Shown here one piece after another: positions 1-9,479 of a DNA stretch of 64,000 nucleotides. Below the pieces are notes generated by a model. It worked only from the letters and a program-made list of their open reading frames with translations. It ran no database searches and was not told where the DNA came from. The translations under genes and the position numbers were made by a program. This DNA comes from Favolaschia claudopus (taxonomy: Eukaryota; Basidiomycota; Agaricomycetes; Agaricales; Mycenaceae). The stretch is from positions 62,001 through 126,000 of the forward strand of contig JAWWNJ010000209.1 of NCBI GenBank assembly GCA_037176885.1, in the 5' to 3' direction. Position 1 is the first letter of the stretch; each line of letters opens with the position of its first letter.

Positions 1-587
1 GATACCTGTGCATCGAATGCCCGGCGAAAATGCTGGTGCGCTGTCCGAAGCAGCTGGCAATACCGGAGGATCTTCTTTTCCATTTCGTCCGATTTCGCCT
101 CCCTTGGATCGGCGTACTCTGGTGGGAACAAGCGATCCGCAGCTCTCACCCAGAACTGTCTATCCTGCCATAGCTCCTCCGCATCGGCACTGTTCAAGAC
201 CCATTTGAGGTGCATCACGGCTGTGTATCGCACCAGTTTTGCGAACGCAGATAAGTCGTTGGCGTAGCTCGAATCCAGACGGTCAATACAGAGCCGTACA
301 CTCCGCACACCGTTACGAATGGTGGGATGAGATGCGACGCGTTCCAATTTGCTGAGGCTATCCGGCGAGATATCCAGATCGAGATGAATGATGAGCAGCT
401 CTGAGCTGACTTCGCAGAAGCGGGCGCACGTCAAGCGCAGACCCTGGACAGCCGCAACATGATTACCTTCGCGACTCTGTTCCCGTAAAGTTGTGTAGTC
501 GAAGTCTCCAGGCGCACCAACTGGGTTGGGTAGCACCTCCTCAAAGATTCGGAGGAGCAGCTCGTTCGGGAAGTCTAGAATCTTCAT
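1..587 (-). CDS. F-box protein, N-terminal part, cut by the window edge
   Basis: The reverse strand reads open from an ATG at 585-587 to the left edge, about 195 residues. It begins MKILDFPNELLLRIFEEV, a clear F-box core (P-N-E-L-L-x-x-I-F). F-box proteins bring substrates to SCF ubiquitin ligases by binding Skp1 through this motif. The rest (RLTCARFCEVSSELL and an Asp/Leu-rich stretch) resembles the degenerate LRR-like tail of basidiomycete F-box proteins; no substrate can be inferred. The frame stays open upstream to an in-frame TAG near 708-710 without another ATG, so 587 is the chosen start, although an upstream exon is possible. The C-terminus lies outside the window. Confidence 0.75.
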   Translation of the reverse strand, partial: MKILDFPNELLLRIFEEVLPNPVGAPGDFDYTTLREQSREGNHVAAVQGLRLTCARFCEVSSELLIIHLDLDISPDSLSKLERVASHPTIRNGVRSVRLCIDRLDSSYANDLSAFAKLVRYTAVMHLKWVLNSADAEELWQDRQFWVRAADRLFPPEYADPREAKSDEMEKKILRYCQLLRTAHQHFRRAFDAQV

Positions 588-689
588 GCCGCAGAGTGCT
601 GGTAGAGAGATGAAGAAATTGGTATGAAGGTAATCGTGGAGAGTTTGAGCGAGCTTCTTCACGGCCTTGGCGCGAGATAGAAATGGGGT

Positions 690-1217
690 ACGTAGGGTGT
701 AAAAGCACTAGTAGTATAAGCCGCTTCGAGGGGGAAACTGGGTTTTAAGGCGCGGGGTGTGGGCGGAAGGTGGTCGTCAAGAAGAAAGAGGCAGCATGTC
801 CCGCAATTCACGGATCACACGTATCCGTCGCTGTCAATCCCAAGTCAATCCAAGCCTCAAGACACTCAACGTTTGTTCAACTTCCAACGAACGGTAACCG
901 CAAGGCTGTTCAGACACGGCCGCTCGGTGCTGTTTGTGGTAAGGATGCTCAGATCGAATCAGATTCTTGGATAAAGTTGTCAAAATTGTCACTCGAAGAA
1001 GATTTGCGCCAAGCACAATTCAATATTCTGAGCAAAAGTTCTGAGAATTGCAGTGCGTTACAGTGTATGTCGCGAAATAAATATCGACTAATGTTCATTC
1101 GATGTTTACAAGGTGTCAATGAGATCCTGAGATAATACGTTAGCTCTCAGTACCGATTGCGAGATACAATGCTTTTCACGTACTCGCCACCGCTGAGAAA
1201 TTTCATGCCGGTGGAAT
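690..1217. other. Intergenic stretch, nothing recognised
   Basis: This separates the two minus-strand F-box genes. The short open frames show no family motif or convincing splice structure. It probably holds the promoter of the gene to the left and the 3' end of the gene to the right. Confidence 0.4.
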
Positions 1218-2392
1218 TCATAAGATCGGTGAACAGAACGAAACTAGGAGTGAAGTCACTAAAGCGAGCCAAAAAAAATTGAACGCATGATCTTCAAACC
1301 ATACCAGCTTCCGCTCAACCAAATTGGGGAATAAACGAGACGCATTCGGATCGAACAGTCCCGTTTGTTCGATCTCCACCTCCGAGACTGGAAGCGAAGC
1401 GAGAACGGAGTCCAAGGCGGGGAACAACGACTTGTCCAGCGGATAGTCACACAGGGAGATGACCAGCGTCTGAATTTTTTGAGAAGCCGCGATGCTCTTT
1501 AACGCGGATAGAGATATGTTGGGTATCCAACGCCCGAGATCCAGGCGGAGGTATCGCAAGTTGGGGAAGTTGGAGAGGTCCAAAAATTCAGTGATACTGT
1601 CCTGAATTGGCGATGAGATAGTCAGAATAGTTGAAACAGACATAGGCGCACCTCGATGAAAATATCGAGCATCTCGATCGCATTCTTAGGCATCGATTTC
1701 CACGAAATAGTCACCCGATTGTCAGGTTCGATGCGGAATGCTTTGAGCCTTGACATATCGAAAGGTGTCAACAGGGAGGCTACATCTAACCTGGTACGAT
1801 AAACATCGGAATCTCCATGAAGGTCCAGCGCCAAAACAGCGATGCGTGACGTGCTGTCAATCGGTTGAAAAACTTGCAGATCACCCTGAAATACGAGCTC
1901 GCAATGTCGAACTGGCGCTGAGCGATGCTGCATCAGATCCACAATATCTTGGCAACGCCTCAGCTTCAGGTGGCGAAGGCTATCAAGAGCAACGAGTGCT
2001 TTCAGCGATCCAAAGGACTCTGTCTCCGATGGCAAAGTCAATTTCAGGCTCTCCAAACGCGTGAAGGGTAACCGGGCTATCAATTCGATCGTCTGGGGAT
2101 CCAGTCGATTAGCTCCCAGAAAAAGTTCGCGGACAAGGCATGCAAGATGGGGGGAAGAGATGAGGGCACGATACAGTTTGAGCCACCTCTTTCTGGCCTT
2201 TTCGGCAGTCGAGGAGGACGGCGACATATCATGAATATGCTTCCCGGGCGACCGAAAGAGGATCGATTGGGAGGGGTGTACCCAAGAACGGGCGACAAGG
2301 GAGCACACAAGGATGTCATGCATGTTGCCTGCGAGGAAACCGATACTGTAGTCCAGCAGCTCCTGTATAGCAAACGGATATTGCTGTTGCAT
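1218..2392 (-). CDS. F-box/LRR-like protein, two exons
   Basis: Exon 1 (2392-1652) starts at MQQQYPF; an in-frame ATG 33 bases upstream is the alternative. Exon 2 runs 1601-1218. The 50-base intron (1602-1651) has GTGCGC and CAG ends and joins IFIE to DSITEFLDLSN in frame. Residues about 6-50 (AIQELLDYSIGFL, then LVCSLVARSWVHPSQ) form the F-box-like helix pair common in agaricomycetes. Downstream are leucine-rich segments such as RLESLKLTLP and LRYLRLDLG, as in LRR-type substrate-binding regions. The role is probably an SCF adaptor, with unknown substrate. The last residues before the stop are weakly protein-like, so a further intron near 1260 is possible. Confidence 0.65.
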
Positions 2393-2429
2393 GGTGGGAG
2401 GAGGTAAGTGATATGTACGCGGCACTTTA

Positions 2430-3005
2430 TGTAACTGTGGATTTCACTAGCCGACCGGGCCGACATCCGCAGAGCGACGACAGATACGCAGGAGCAACTC
2501 ATCCCGAAGATCTGCTAGTAGGATGCTGAGATTCCAGAGATGAGGTCTCGATCATTCAAGGGCAGTAGCTTCGAGACTTTCTTGCTTAAGCTCACATCGC
2601 ACCGAATCGCAGTACGGAACGGATTCATGAAGATGTCCACTTTATAAACAAAGTAAGGACTTGCCCTGCCCCGATCGCTAGAATTCGAATCGGGGCTCCA
2701 CCGTAACCTTAGGACCACGAAGACTGAGGTGTTTCGCCCACTCAAAAAAGGGAATGTATTCACATCGTTAGAGCGCATACCCGCCGGTCGACGGGGATAA
2801 ACGACAGCCCGGTGCAAAGCGTCAAATTGAATCGCTTGTGCATTACCTGAGCCCCGCGCCGTAGAAAGGGAATGACGACGGCGTCCCAGCTAGCACAGCG
2901 AAATATCCGACTTGAAGAAGGATATGATGTCAGGACCCGCCAAAGCATCGCGAATTCAGAATAGAGGCGCCAAGGCACGGGACGGTGGAAATTTAGGCAT
3001 CTCCT
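2430..3005. other. Probable intergenic region with weak reverse frames
   Basis: Several reverse-strand frames of 60-100 residues cross this stretch, for example one with LYSEFAMLWRVLTSYPSSS. They lack a shared frame, clear splice sites or a family motif. Nothing can be named. Confidence 0.3.
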
Positions 3006-3009
3006 CATC

Positions 3010-3783
3010 TTGTCGTTTCTGCGCGTCCCTCGACACCGTTTTCCTGGACACTGCGGGCACACAGAGTTCCAGGAGCGTGAGGCGAGGACGATTGACACAC
3101 GTTTGGAATATCGAGACCGACTCCAACGCCACTTTGATCTCTGCATCCCGACGTCCCCCTGCATCCACTTCATCGACGCTCTTCCTTGTCCCACGATCGC
3201 TGCGACAACTCTCTTCCCGGGTAAAGAAACAGACTATTCGCAGACCATGCCCGCATGTCACGCCGTGCCTCGCGACTGCCCAGAACGTCTACTTATCCCT
3301 CCCTCCAAGACATTCGCGCAGCGGCCGAGGCAATCATACGCGATGTTTTTCGAAATCAGCGTACCTTCGACCGCCTCCACTCGCACTCTCCGGAGCCAGA
3401 CAGCCTCCTTGTCGTCCACGCCACAAAACGAGCGAGTTCCACTGATTCCTGTATCGTCTCGCAATATGGCCATAGATCGATGCCAGCTGAGGGACGGCGC
3501 AACGAAGCCACACCTTTCCCCCGCACCATCCCGCGACTCTCCCGAATCCATCTCAAAAGCGAAGTTCTGCATCGCAGAGAGCGAGGCGAAGCGCCATACG
3601 ACCTCCAGCCGCATCGGAGTCGTCTCTCCCATACGCCCGACAACCAGACCCATATTCTACCCCACCCTCCCAACAAAGAGGAGAGTGTTAGTCACCTCGT
3701 CGGCGGCGGCGCGTCCTGCACCGCACCCCGCGTCGTCGAAGCTATCCCGCGCAGCCAGCAGCATCCCATGGATCACCGACTGA
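3010..3783 (+). CDS. Hypothetical Ser/Pro/Arg-rich frame, uncertain
   Basis: A 257-residue open frame rich in Ser, Pro, Thr and Arg. The GC-rich stretch is open in several frames on both strands at once, including a 205-residue frame from 3255 that begins MSRRASRLPRTSTYPS, so length alone is weak evidence. No domain, signal peptide or membrane segment is visible. It could be part of a spliced gene, or not coding at all. Confidence 0.25.
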   Translation: MSFLRVPRHRFPGHCGHTEFQEREARTIDTRLEYRDRLQRHFDLCIPTSPCIHFIDALPCPTIAATTLFPGKETDYSQTMPACHAVPRDCPERLLIPPSKTFAQRPRQSYAMFFEISVPSTASTRTLRSQTASLSSTPQNERVPLIPVSSRNMAIDRCQLRDGATKPHLSPAPSRDSPESISKAKFCIAESEAKRHTTSSRIGVVSPIRPTTRPIFYPTLPTKRRVLVTSSAAARPAPHPASSKLSRAASSIPWITD

Positions 3784-3985
3784 CTCATCGCCCGCTCTTC
3801 CCGCTCTCCAAAAGAAAAAGAAAAGAAAAAGAGTTCAGGCCACGTCATTCGAATTTCACCGACCAGCGCTGACGCTGCACGCAGCCATCCCGTCAAGATC
3901 CACCGCAGCACGAAGACTTCCTTCGTTCTGAAAGTATCAAGAGTCAATCAAGAACGGGGAGGAGGGATGGGCGAGGCTTACATGT

Positions 3986-4288
3986 ATGTGTCAGATGTGT
4001 TTTGCTGAAGCGTTCCTCGTCCTGCCCGGCCTGACTCTAGCAGCGTCTCCAAGCACAACACCAACACCGAGTCCACTGCACCGCACCCTCCCGCACCCGC
4101 ACCCGCACCCGCACCCACACCGCACGACACGACAACCCAGCAACGTCACGACGGCAACGTCGACTCGCAAGATCACCTTCGCCCTCGCCTCGCCCCGCCC
4201 CGCCCTGGCCACCCTACGATCTACCTCCTCCTCCTGCGAGTTTTTCTGCACGCCCCAGCCCCAGCCCCGGACGTCGGCGGTGCGCTAA
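3986..4288 (+). other. Low-complexity CCGCAC/CACCCG tract in a GC-rich frame
   Basis: The stretch includes a run of CCGCAC-type hexamers near 4090-4120, read as alternating His-Pro in one frame. The 100-residue frame across it is low complexity and not a convincing gene. Confidence 0.3.
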
Positions 4289-5280
4289 GTCGAGGAGACC
4301 GAAGCCAAGCGGCGTGGGTGTGGGATGGATTCGACTATTGATCGGGTTGGGTGAGGCGGGGTTGACGGCTCAGCAGGTTTGCGGGAGAATGGTGTACGAT
4401 TCAGGAGGGTAGTCTTCCTCCTCCCTCCCCCCGTCGAACGTCGCCCATCACATACAGTGATGCGTCTCTGCCCGCCCACCGTACCCACCATCCGCGCCGA
4501 TGTGGGATGGAGCGCATCGAGACGGGGAGAAAGGAGCCGCGAGGAGACCGGATACGAGAACAGAGCAACCTGCATGCGTGAGAGGCATTCGACACTATCC
4601 GTCGGGTCGGGGCGAGTCGATGGCTCGGGGGTAGGAGGGTAGAGTATTGTATAGAGGTCGTATGTAGGTAGGGTGCTAGAATGTGTATGCTGCAAGATTA
4701 GTCCAATGAGAGTATGGGAGGATGGTAAGACAAGTGTAGGTGGAGAGGACGCTGCTAGGGAAGGTACGTGAACGCGACGCCGAGAAAGGGGGAAGGAAGA
4801 GTAAAGTGGTGGTGAGGAAGCGGAGTACGGTATCCAGTGGGCAAGAAGAAACGATAGGTCACATCGTGGGGATGGGTCATAGATGGCGGACGATGGGCGG
4901 TTGTATAGGACGAGGGAAGACGGAGAGTACGGAGGTGGGTGCAAGTAAAGAGATATATCTGTAGAGAGAAGTAGAGAGGAGGAGCTTGAGGTAAGAGTGA
5001 CAGAAAGATCCGCTTGAGATGCTCCAGTTGAGTCGTATTGGCGCCGACTCGGAAGAGGACGGATAGCGGTGAAATCGTCCATAGTATCTTCGTACCACTC
5101 CAAGGGTCGCAGCGGAATCGTGGCTATATTGCCAGCGCCGGAGCTGTGAAGCGGTCGCGCGTGGAAGACATATCGCCAGGTAGACAATAATTCCCAAAAG
5201 CACCGGAATACGCTCAAGGCGAGCGGGGAGCTTTGGTGGCCGGTACCGGACAAAATAGCGGTTTGCATCTGTTTCCTCAC
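4285..5280 (-). CDS. Hypothetical 331-residue reverse frame
   Basis: A long reverse-strand frame starting MRKQMQTAILSGTG. The first 100 residues, including EWYEDTMDDFTAIRP, look more protein-like; the rest is Ser/Pro/Leu-rich and low complexity. No family is recognised and no catalytic motif is visible. The first part may be a real exon whose intron or stop lies near 4950. Function unknown. Confidence 0.3.
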   Translation of the reverse strand: MRKQMQTAILSGTGHQSSPLALSVFRCFWELLSTWRYVFHARPLHSSGAGNIATIPLRPLEWYEDTMDDFTAIRPLPSRRQYDSTGASQADLSVTLTSSSSSLLLSTDISLYLHPPPYSPSSLVLYNRPSSAIYDPSPRCDLSFLLAHWIPYSASSPPLYSSFPLSRRRVHVPSLAASSPPTLVLPSSHTLIGLILQHTHSSTLPTYDLYTILYPPTPEPSTRPDPTDSVECLSRMQVALFSYPVSSRLLSPRLDALHPTSARMVGTVGGQRRITVCDGRRSTGGGRRKTTLLNRTPFSRKPAEPSTPPHPTRSIVESIPHPRRLASVSST

Positions 5281-5297
5281 TGATCATCATGTTTCCC

Positions 5298-5560
5298 CAT
5301 CATTCCGCACGATTCCTTCCCATTCCTCGTCGATCCTCAGGTATCCTCACGAATCCCTACAAATCATCGCTGGTCCTGAGGATTCCCCAATGAATCCTGC
5401 ATTTTCCCCTCTTAGCATTCAACTTTGCATCCTCAGCATTCCTAAGGAATCCGGCCCATTCCTGATTTTTCTTGAACTCTGTTTGAACTTGACATTCTGA
5501 CTCGTTCTGAATTTGAACTTGCATTCACTGCGATTCCTCATCATTCCCAGCTGATTGGGA
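5298..5560. repeat. ATTCC-rich palindromic stretch upstream of the integrase-type gene
   Basis: The pentamer ATTCC or its complement recurs at short, irregular spacing, and short palindromes such as ATTCCTAAGGAAT occur. A similar stretch at about 19495-19750 carries the same palindromic word. The location just upstream of a transposase gene suggests a subterminal region of the transposon, but no terminal repeat or target duplication was found. Confidence 0.35.
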
Positions 5561-5671
5561 TCAGCTCCCGCGACGTCATCTTGGTGTTTTTACACGGCTT
5601 CCAGCTCTCATTCCTCTTTCTTCCTGACTCTCTTGTGTGCATTCTGCCGTACCTAAGCTCTACTGGCTCGT

Positions 5672-7249
5672 ATGAACACTGAGCAACGACTGAGAAACCT
5701 ACGAGACGCCTATCACGCTCTTCACGACGATGTTCTCTCAGCTCTGCGCACTATGGTCGGAGATCCACCGAGCTTGAATGCTGTTCGAGACAGGGCACTG
5801 GCGTTAGCTTCAGCGGCGGAGATGGTAAGAATGACACCAATACAACTCCCTTCGAATGCTAATGGTGTCTTTTAGCATCGAGCTGTTTTCCCCCCAGACG
5901 AGTATGCTACTCTTCAGACGTCTATCACCGACATCGTGACGGCTCTTGATCTTGCTTGCCACGACTCGATGGACCCGCCTGATGCTGCCCCTCTGACTGT
6001 TGCTCATCGTGTTCGTACTGGGCGACGAGGCCGGCCACGCGTTGAGATTGATCCCCAATTTTTGAGCGCCGCCCTCGATCTTCGTGGTCCGACCGGAATT
6101 GCTCCTGAAATTGGAGTTTCAGCTCGCACTGTTCGTCGTGCCGCTCTTCGAGCTGGACTAGTTCAACCCGGCGCGCCTGTGTTCCAGTCTCGGACAAACG
6201 AACAAGGTCAAGTTGAGGTTGTACATACTTCGACTGCACCTCCCGTTTCCGTCATCTCCGATGCAGATCTCGACCAGCTTGTCGCGTCGACACTTGAAGT
6301 ATTTCCTCAGTTCGGACGCCGTATGATTCGGGGACATCTTAAGTCTCAGGGGTATCGCATTCCCCGTGATCGAATAACGGCGTCGTATTTGCGGGTGCAT
6401 GGTGCTCCCGCAATCTTTGGGGACCGACAAATTAGTCGTAAGAAGTATCGTGTCCCAGGTCCAATGTCGCTCGCCCATCTCGACGGTCAACACGGTAAGT
6501 ATTGTTGTGCGATCTTAATTTCTTCGACTAATTTCAACCAGGTCTTATTCGCTACAAAATTGTTATTCACTGTATAATCGACGGTTATTCGCGGTTTGTA
6601 CTCGGAATCCGTGTGCACAACAACAATCGCGGAGCGAGCGTCCTACGCTTGTTGCTCGACGTCATTGCGCTGCATGGTTGTCCCAGCCGCTTGCGAGGCG
6701 ATCACGGTGTCGAGAACATTGAGGTTGCTGTTTATATGGAGGAAGTCAAAGGCCCTGGCCGAGGATCATTCATCTGGGGAAGGTCAGTTCATTTCTGCGT
6801 TCCTATACCCTTGCTGAGATTCTCCCTTCAGGAGCGTTCACAACACACGCATCGAGCGTTTGTGGTACGATGTTACGCATGGCTTCGGAAAGAAATGGAA
6901 GGTTTTTTTCCTCGATCTCGAAACCAACCACGGTCTCAACCCCACTCGCCCAGGCCATATATGGCTTCTTCACCACCTTTTCCTCGCGTCAATCAACCGT
7001 GATGCTCAAGACTGGGCCGAAGCTTGGAACTCTCATCAGCTTACGGTTCGTCGGCAGCGCGAACGCAGTCCGCGTGATCTTTTTATGTTCGGGATGTTGA
7101 GGGAGGGTCCACGGGGGATATCCTCCTTTTTAGCTGTCGAGGAGGAGGAGGAGATCGAAGACATCAATGAGTATGGGATCGACTGGGAGGCGAACGAGGA
7201 GCCGGAATTAATTGCTCACCTGCTTGAGAATAACCCTAGTCTCTCATAG
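5672..7249 (+). CDS. Integrase-type DDE transposase, four exons, intact
   Basis: Exons 5672-5824, 5876-6494, 6542-6782 and 6832-7249 join in frame through three short introns (GT/AG, 47-51 bases) to 476 codons plus stop. The N-terminus is helical (MNTEQRLRNLRDAYHALHDD). A helix-turn-helix follows (GIAPEIGVSARTVRRAAL). The catalytic core resembles retroviral/IS3-type integrases: Asp in HLDGQHG (about residue 254), IIDGYSRFVLGI, Asp in RGDHGVEN (about 311) and Glu in NTRIERLW (about 346), close to DD35E spacing. The C-terminus is acidic. Such proteins cut and join DNA ends in eukaryotic integrase-like transposons (IS3EU/Ginger-like is my inference). All three acidic residues are present and no frame break was seen, so it may be active or domesticated. 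Confidence 0.8.
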
Positions 7250-7250
7250 C

Positions 7251-7296
7251 CAGACTTCAACACTCTTGATCTCGTACCTCGATGTGTTGAAGTCTG
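7251..7296. terminator. Perfect 13-bp inverted repeat just after the transposase stop
   Basis: CAGACTTCAACAC (7251-7263) and its exact complement (7284-7296) flank a 20-base loop, beginning two bases after the stop codon and followed by TTTT. It could form a transcript hairpin, a polyadenylation-region structure or part of a transposon end. Which of these is not shown. Confidence 0.45.
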
Positions 7297-7725
7297 TTTT
7301 TAAGTTGATAGGCGTGTCAATGGTAGAACCTTATTATATAATCTTTGTGGCTGTGTTTCTTACGTCAATTTCGTTCACTTTTCTCATAGCGCCCTCCCTC
7401 AGGCGCATATACACTATTATTTGGGCCAGAGACAATCTATATAGGCATATCTATCTCTCTGAAAAAAAAAACGCAGTAAAATGCATCTTCTGGGTCTACG
7501 CACCAAGCCCTTGCTCTGCCTTGTGACACCTGTGACAGAATGGTAACGCATTTTTTCAACCACTTTCCGCAGCACCTTCTCATGATTCTGGCTGGTTTCA
7601 AGCGCCGAATAGATTCCTAACTCCCTATATAAACGCTCCAGACTAAATCTGAGCTCTATATACCGTGTAAATGGGCGGAAATATGATTACATAATCCAAA
7701 TTTTACTCCTTGCACGCCCTTGATC

Positions 7726-8361
7726 TAGGGCTGCCAGCCGTGCCCGTGACGGGCACGGCCGTCGATTCAACGGTAAATCCACGGCACGGGCCGTGTTAAG
7801 CACGGCCGTCGAAGACGATTTGAAACCTTGAACGGCACGGGACGGTCGACGGCACGGCCGTGGCGGCCGTTTCGACGGTATTAATTATTTTCGAGCACGA
7901 TTCTTGGTCAAAATTGTGAGATATAGCAATCTTGGAACTCTATCACGGACTCTGAGTCTATTTTGAAGCCAAAAAACAATTTTAGGTCGCCTACAATTCA
8001 AAGTTGCGCAACGCACCGTTTGCATCACCAAAGTCGGTAACTCCCGGCAGCACCGGCACGCACAAGACCCGCTCAAAATCAAGTCCCGACTTCAGTCTAA
8101 GCAAGGAAAGGTGCGACTATAGCTCAGGTTTGTTTTCCCTTCCTTTCAGTTGCAAATAACCCGCACTTGAAAGCTATTAAGCCTCACCCGTAGCCAGCCC
8201 GTGGCACGGCCGTGACGGCCGTGAATCAACGGGCCGTGTGCAGTGCTAACCGTGCCGTAGCCGTGCCGTCTTAAGGAGCAAAAAATGGCCAACGGCACGG
8301 GCACGGGACCCGTTCCACGGTTGCCGTCGAGCCGTGTCGACGGTCACGGGCGGCAGCCCTA
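7726..8361. mobile_element. hAT-type MITE with 8-bp TSD CCTTGATC
   Basis: The ends are TAGGGCTGCC and its complement GGCAGCCCTA. They are flanked by the perfect 8-bp duplication CCTTGATC (7718-7725 and 8362-8369). The 636-bp element has no transposase frame. Its outer 150 bases on each side carry many copies of GGCACGGCCGT-like words in both orientations, as expected for subterminal transposase-binding repeats. Eight-base duplications with TAGGG/CAGGG ends are the hallmark of hAT elements. Confidence 0.85.
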
Positions 8362-8369
8362 CCTTGATC

Positions 8370-8799
8370 TTAAAAATGGACTAGAATAACCCTGACGAGC
8401 GTGCCAACAACACCGACCCGTTCGCGTCATCCAGCACCCCTGCAAACCTCTCCGAAGTTTTGTGCGAGCCGCCTGGTTGCCCTTTCACTCCGAGGCAGCT
8501 TCAATTACTTGACGAGCAATTGAACGCATCGGTTGATCTCTTTTCTCGCAACATGAACGTAAGGCGGTTGGTTTGGGCTCGGGCACTTCAAATCGCGCAG
8601 AATATTCAGGAGGGAGTAATACACTAAATATCTAAGTAATTACAATTTTAATCAACCTATTTTTCTCGCCTAAACTGCTCAAGCTGCTTGCTCGATGCTT
8701 ATATCGGATGCCCCAAAATTCCTTCCACATCAACGCACTGAATTTCCGTCGAATCAATTTAACGCCAAGTACACAGATGTCACAAGTATGGGGTTGTTA
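8370..8799. other. Intergenic stretch, nothing recognised
   Basis: This lies between the hAT MITE and the 3' end of the MAPR-like gene. No gene, repeat or motif was recognised. Confidence 0.4.
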
Positions 8800-9306
8800 T
8801 TACAATCCTTGATTTGCTTCATCTATCTTTCCGATAACTTCAAATCTATTTCTTTTAAACTCATCAGAACACACCGAACACAATAAGATATCGAAACAAC
8901 GCACTTGAACACAAAAAACCACCGCTCCAGGTTTTCTCTCTCTTTTTCTGTCAGTCCCGATGCCCTGACAACCCTCGCATCCGCCTCGAGTACACTCCCT
9001 TTTGCTAACGCGTACGTGATATCATTCCCCGCATAGAATTTGAACAATCCATTGGGACCGAAAGCCTCCTTCATGCGGGTGACATCGAACACAAGTCCTG
9101 TAAACCACTGTTAGTTCTCCTCTTATAAGCATTGAAAGGCACTGAGTCGTGCCTTTCAAAACAATCAGTATCCGTGCACCGAACTCGTATTCATCATCCC
9201 TTGTCAAGTCAGCCAGAGTCATTATTGAGAGGCTCGTTGTGTTGAGATTTTGATTGATAGGGTTGGCAGGAATAAATAGAGGAACTACTTCATTTGCGAG
9301 AGACAT
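8800..9306 (-). CDS. MAPR/cytochrome b5-like heme-binding domain protein
   Basis: Three exons (9306-9153, 9097-8905, 8845-8800) give 130 residues plus stop. The core, GLVFDVTRMKEAFGPNG, FYAGNDITYALAKGS, SGLTEKERENLERW and FKFEVIGKI, matches the membrane-associated progesterone receptor family (Dap1/PGRMC-like), which binds heme and supports cytochrome P450s. Unlike typical Dap1 there is no N-terminal membrane segment in the first 30 residues, so it may be soluble. Intron 2 (8846-8904) is GT-AG. Intron 1 (9098-9152) keeps the frame only if its donor is GC (G|GCACGA), a GC-AG intron. The family assignment is strong; the role of this paralogue is unknown. Confidence 0.8.
9098..9152 (-). other. 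Likely GC-AG intron in the MAPR-like gene
   Basis: Joining AAAG at 9153 to GACTTG at 9097 gives the conserved family sequence ...LKGLVFDVT. The intron then begins GCACGA and ends TTTACAG. No GT donor nearby gives the conserved reading. Confidence 0.55.
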
Positions 9307-9479
9307 TATAAAGATGTTAATGGTGGAGGATAGGAGAAGCGAATCAGATAATGATTCGCACATTCGGATCGAGCAAGCCGGAAGCACACGAGATCGTGTC
9401 GCGTGCCGTTGTTGATTGATCGGGTAACGTGTGAAGTTAATCACTCTTTGCTCCGCTCCACCGTCTCGTCGCGTTCACG

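Noticed and set aside
4285..5280. Long reverse frame as a transporter
   Set aside because: Although rich in Leu and Ser, it has no run of hydrophobic residues long enough for a membrane helix.
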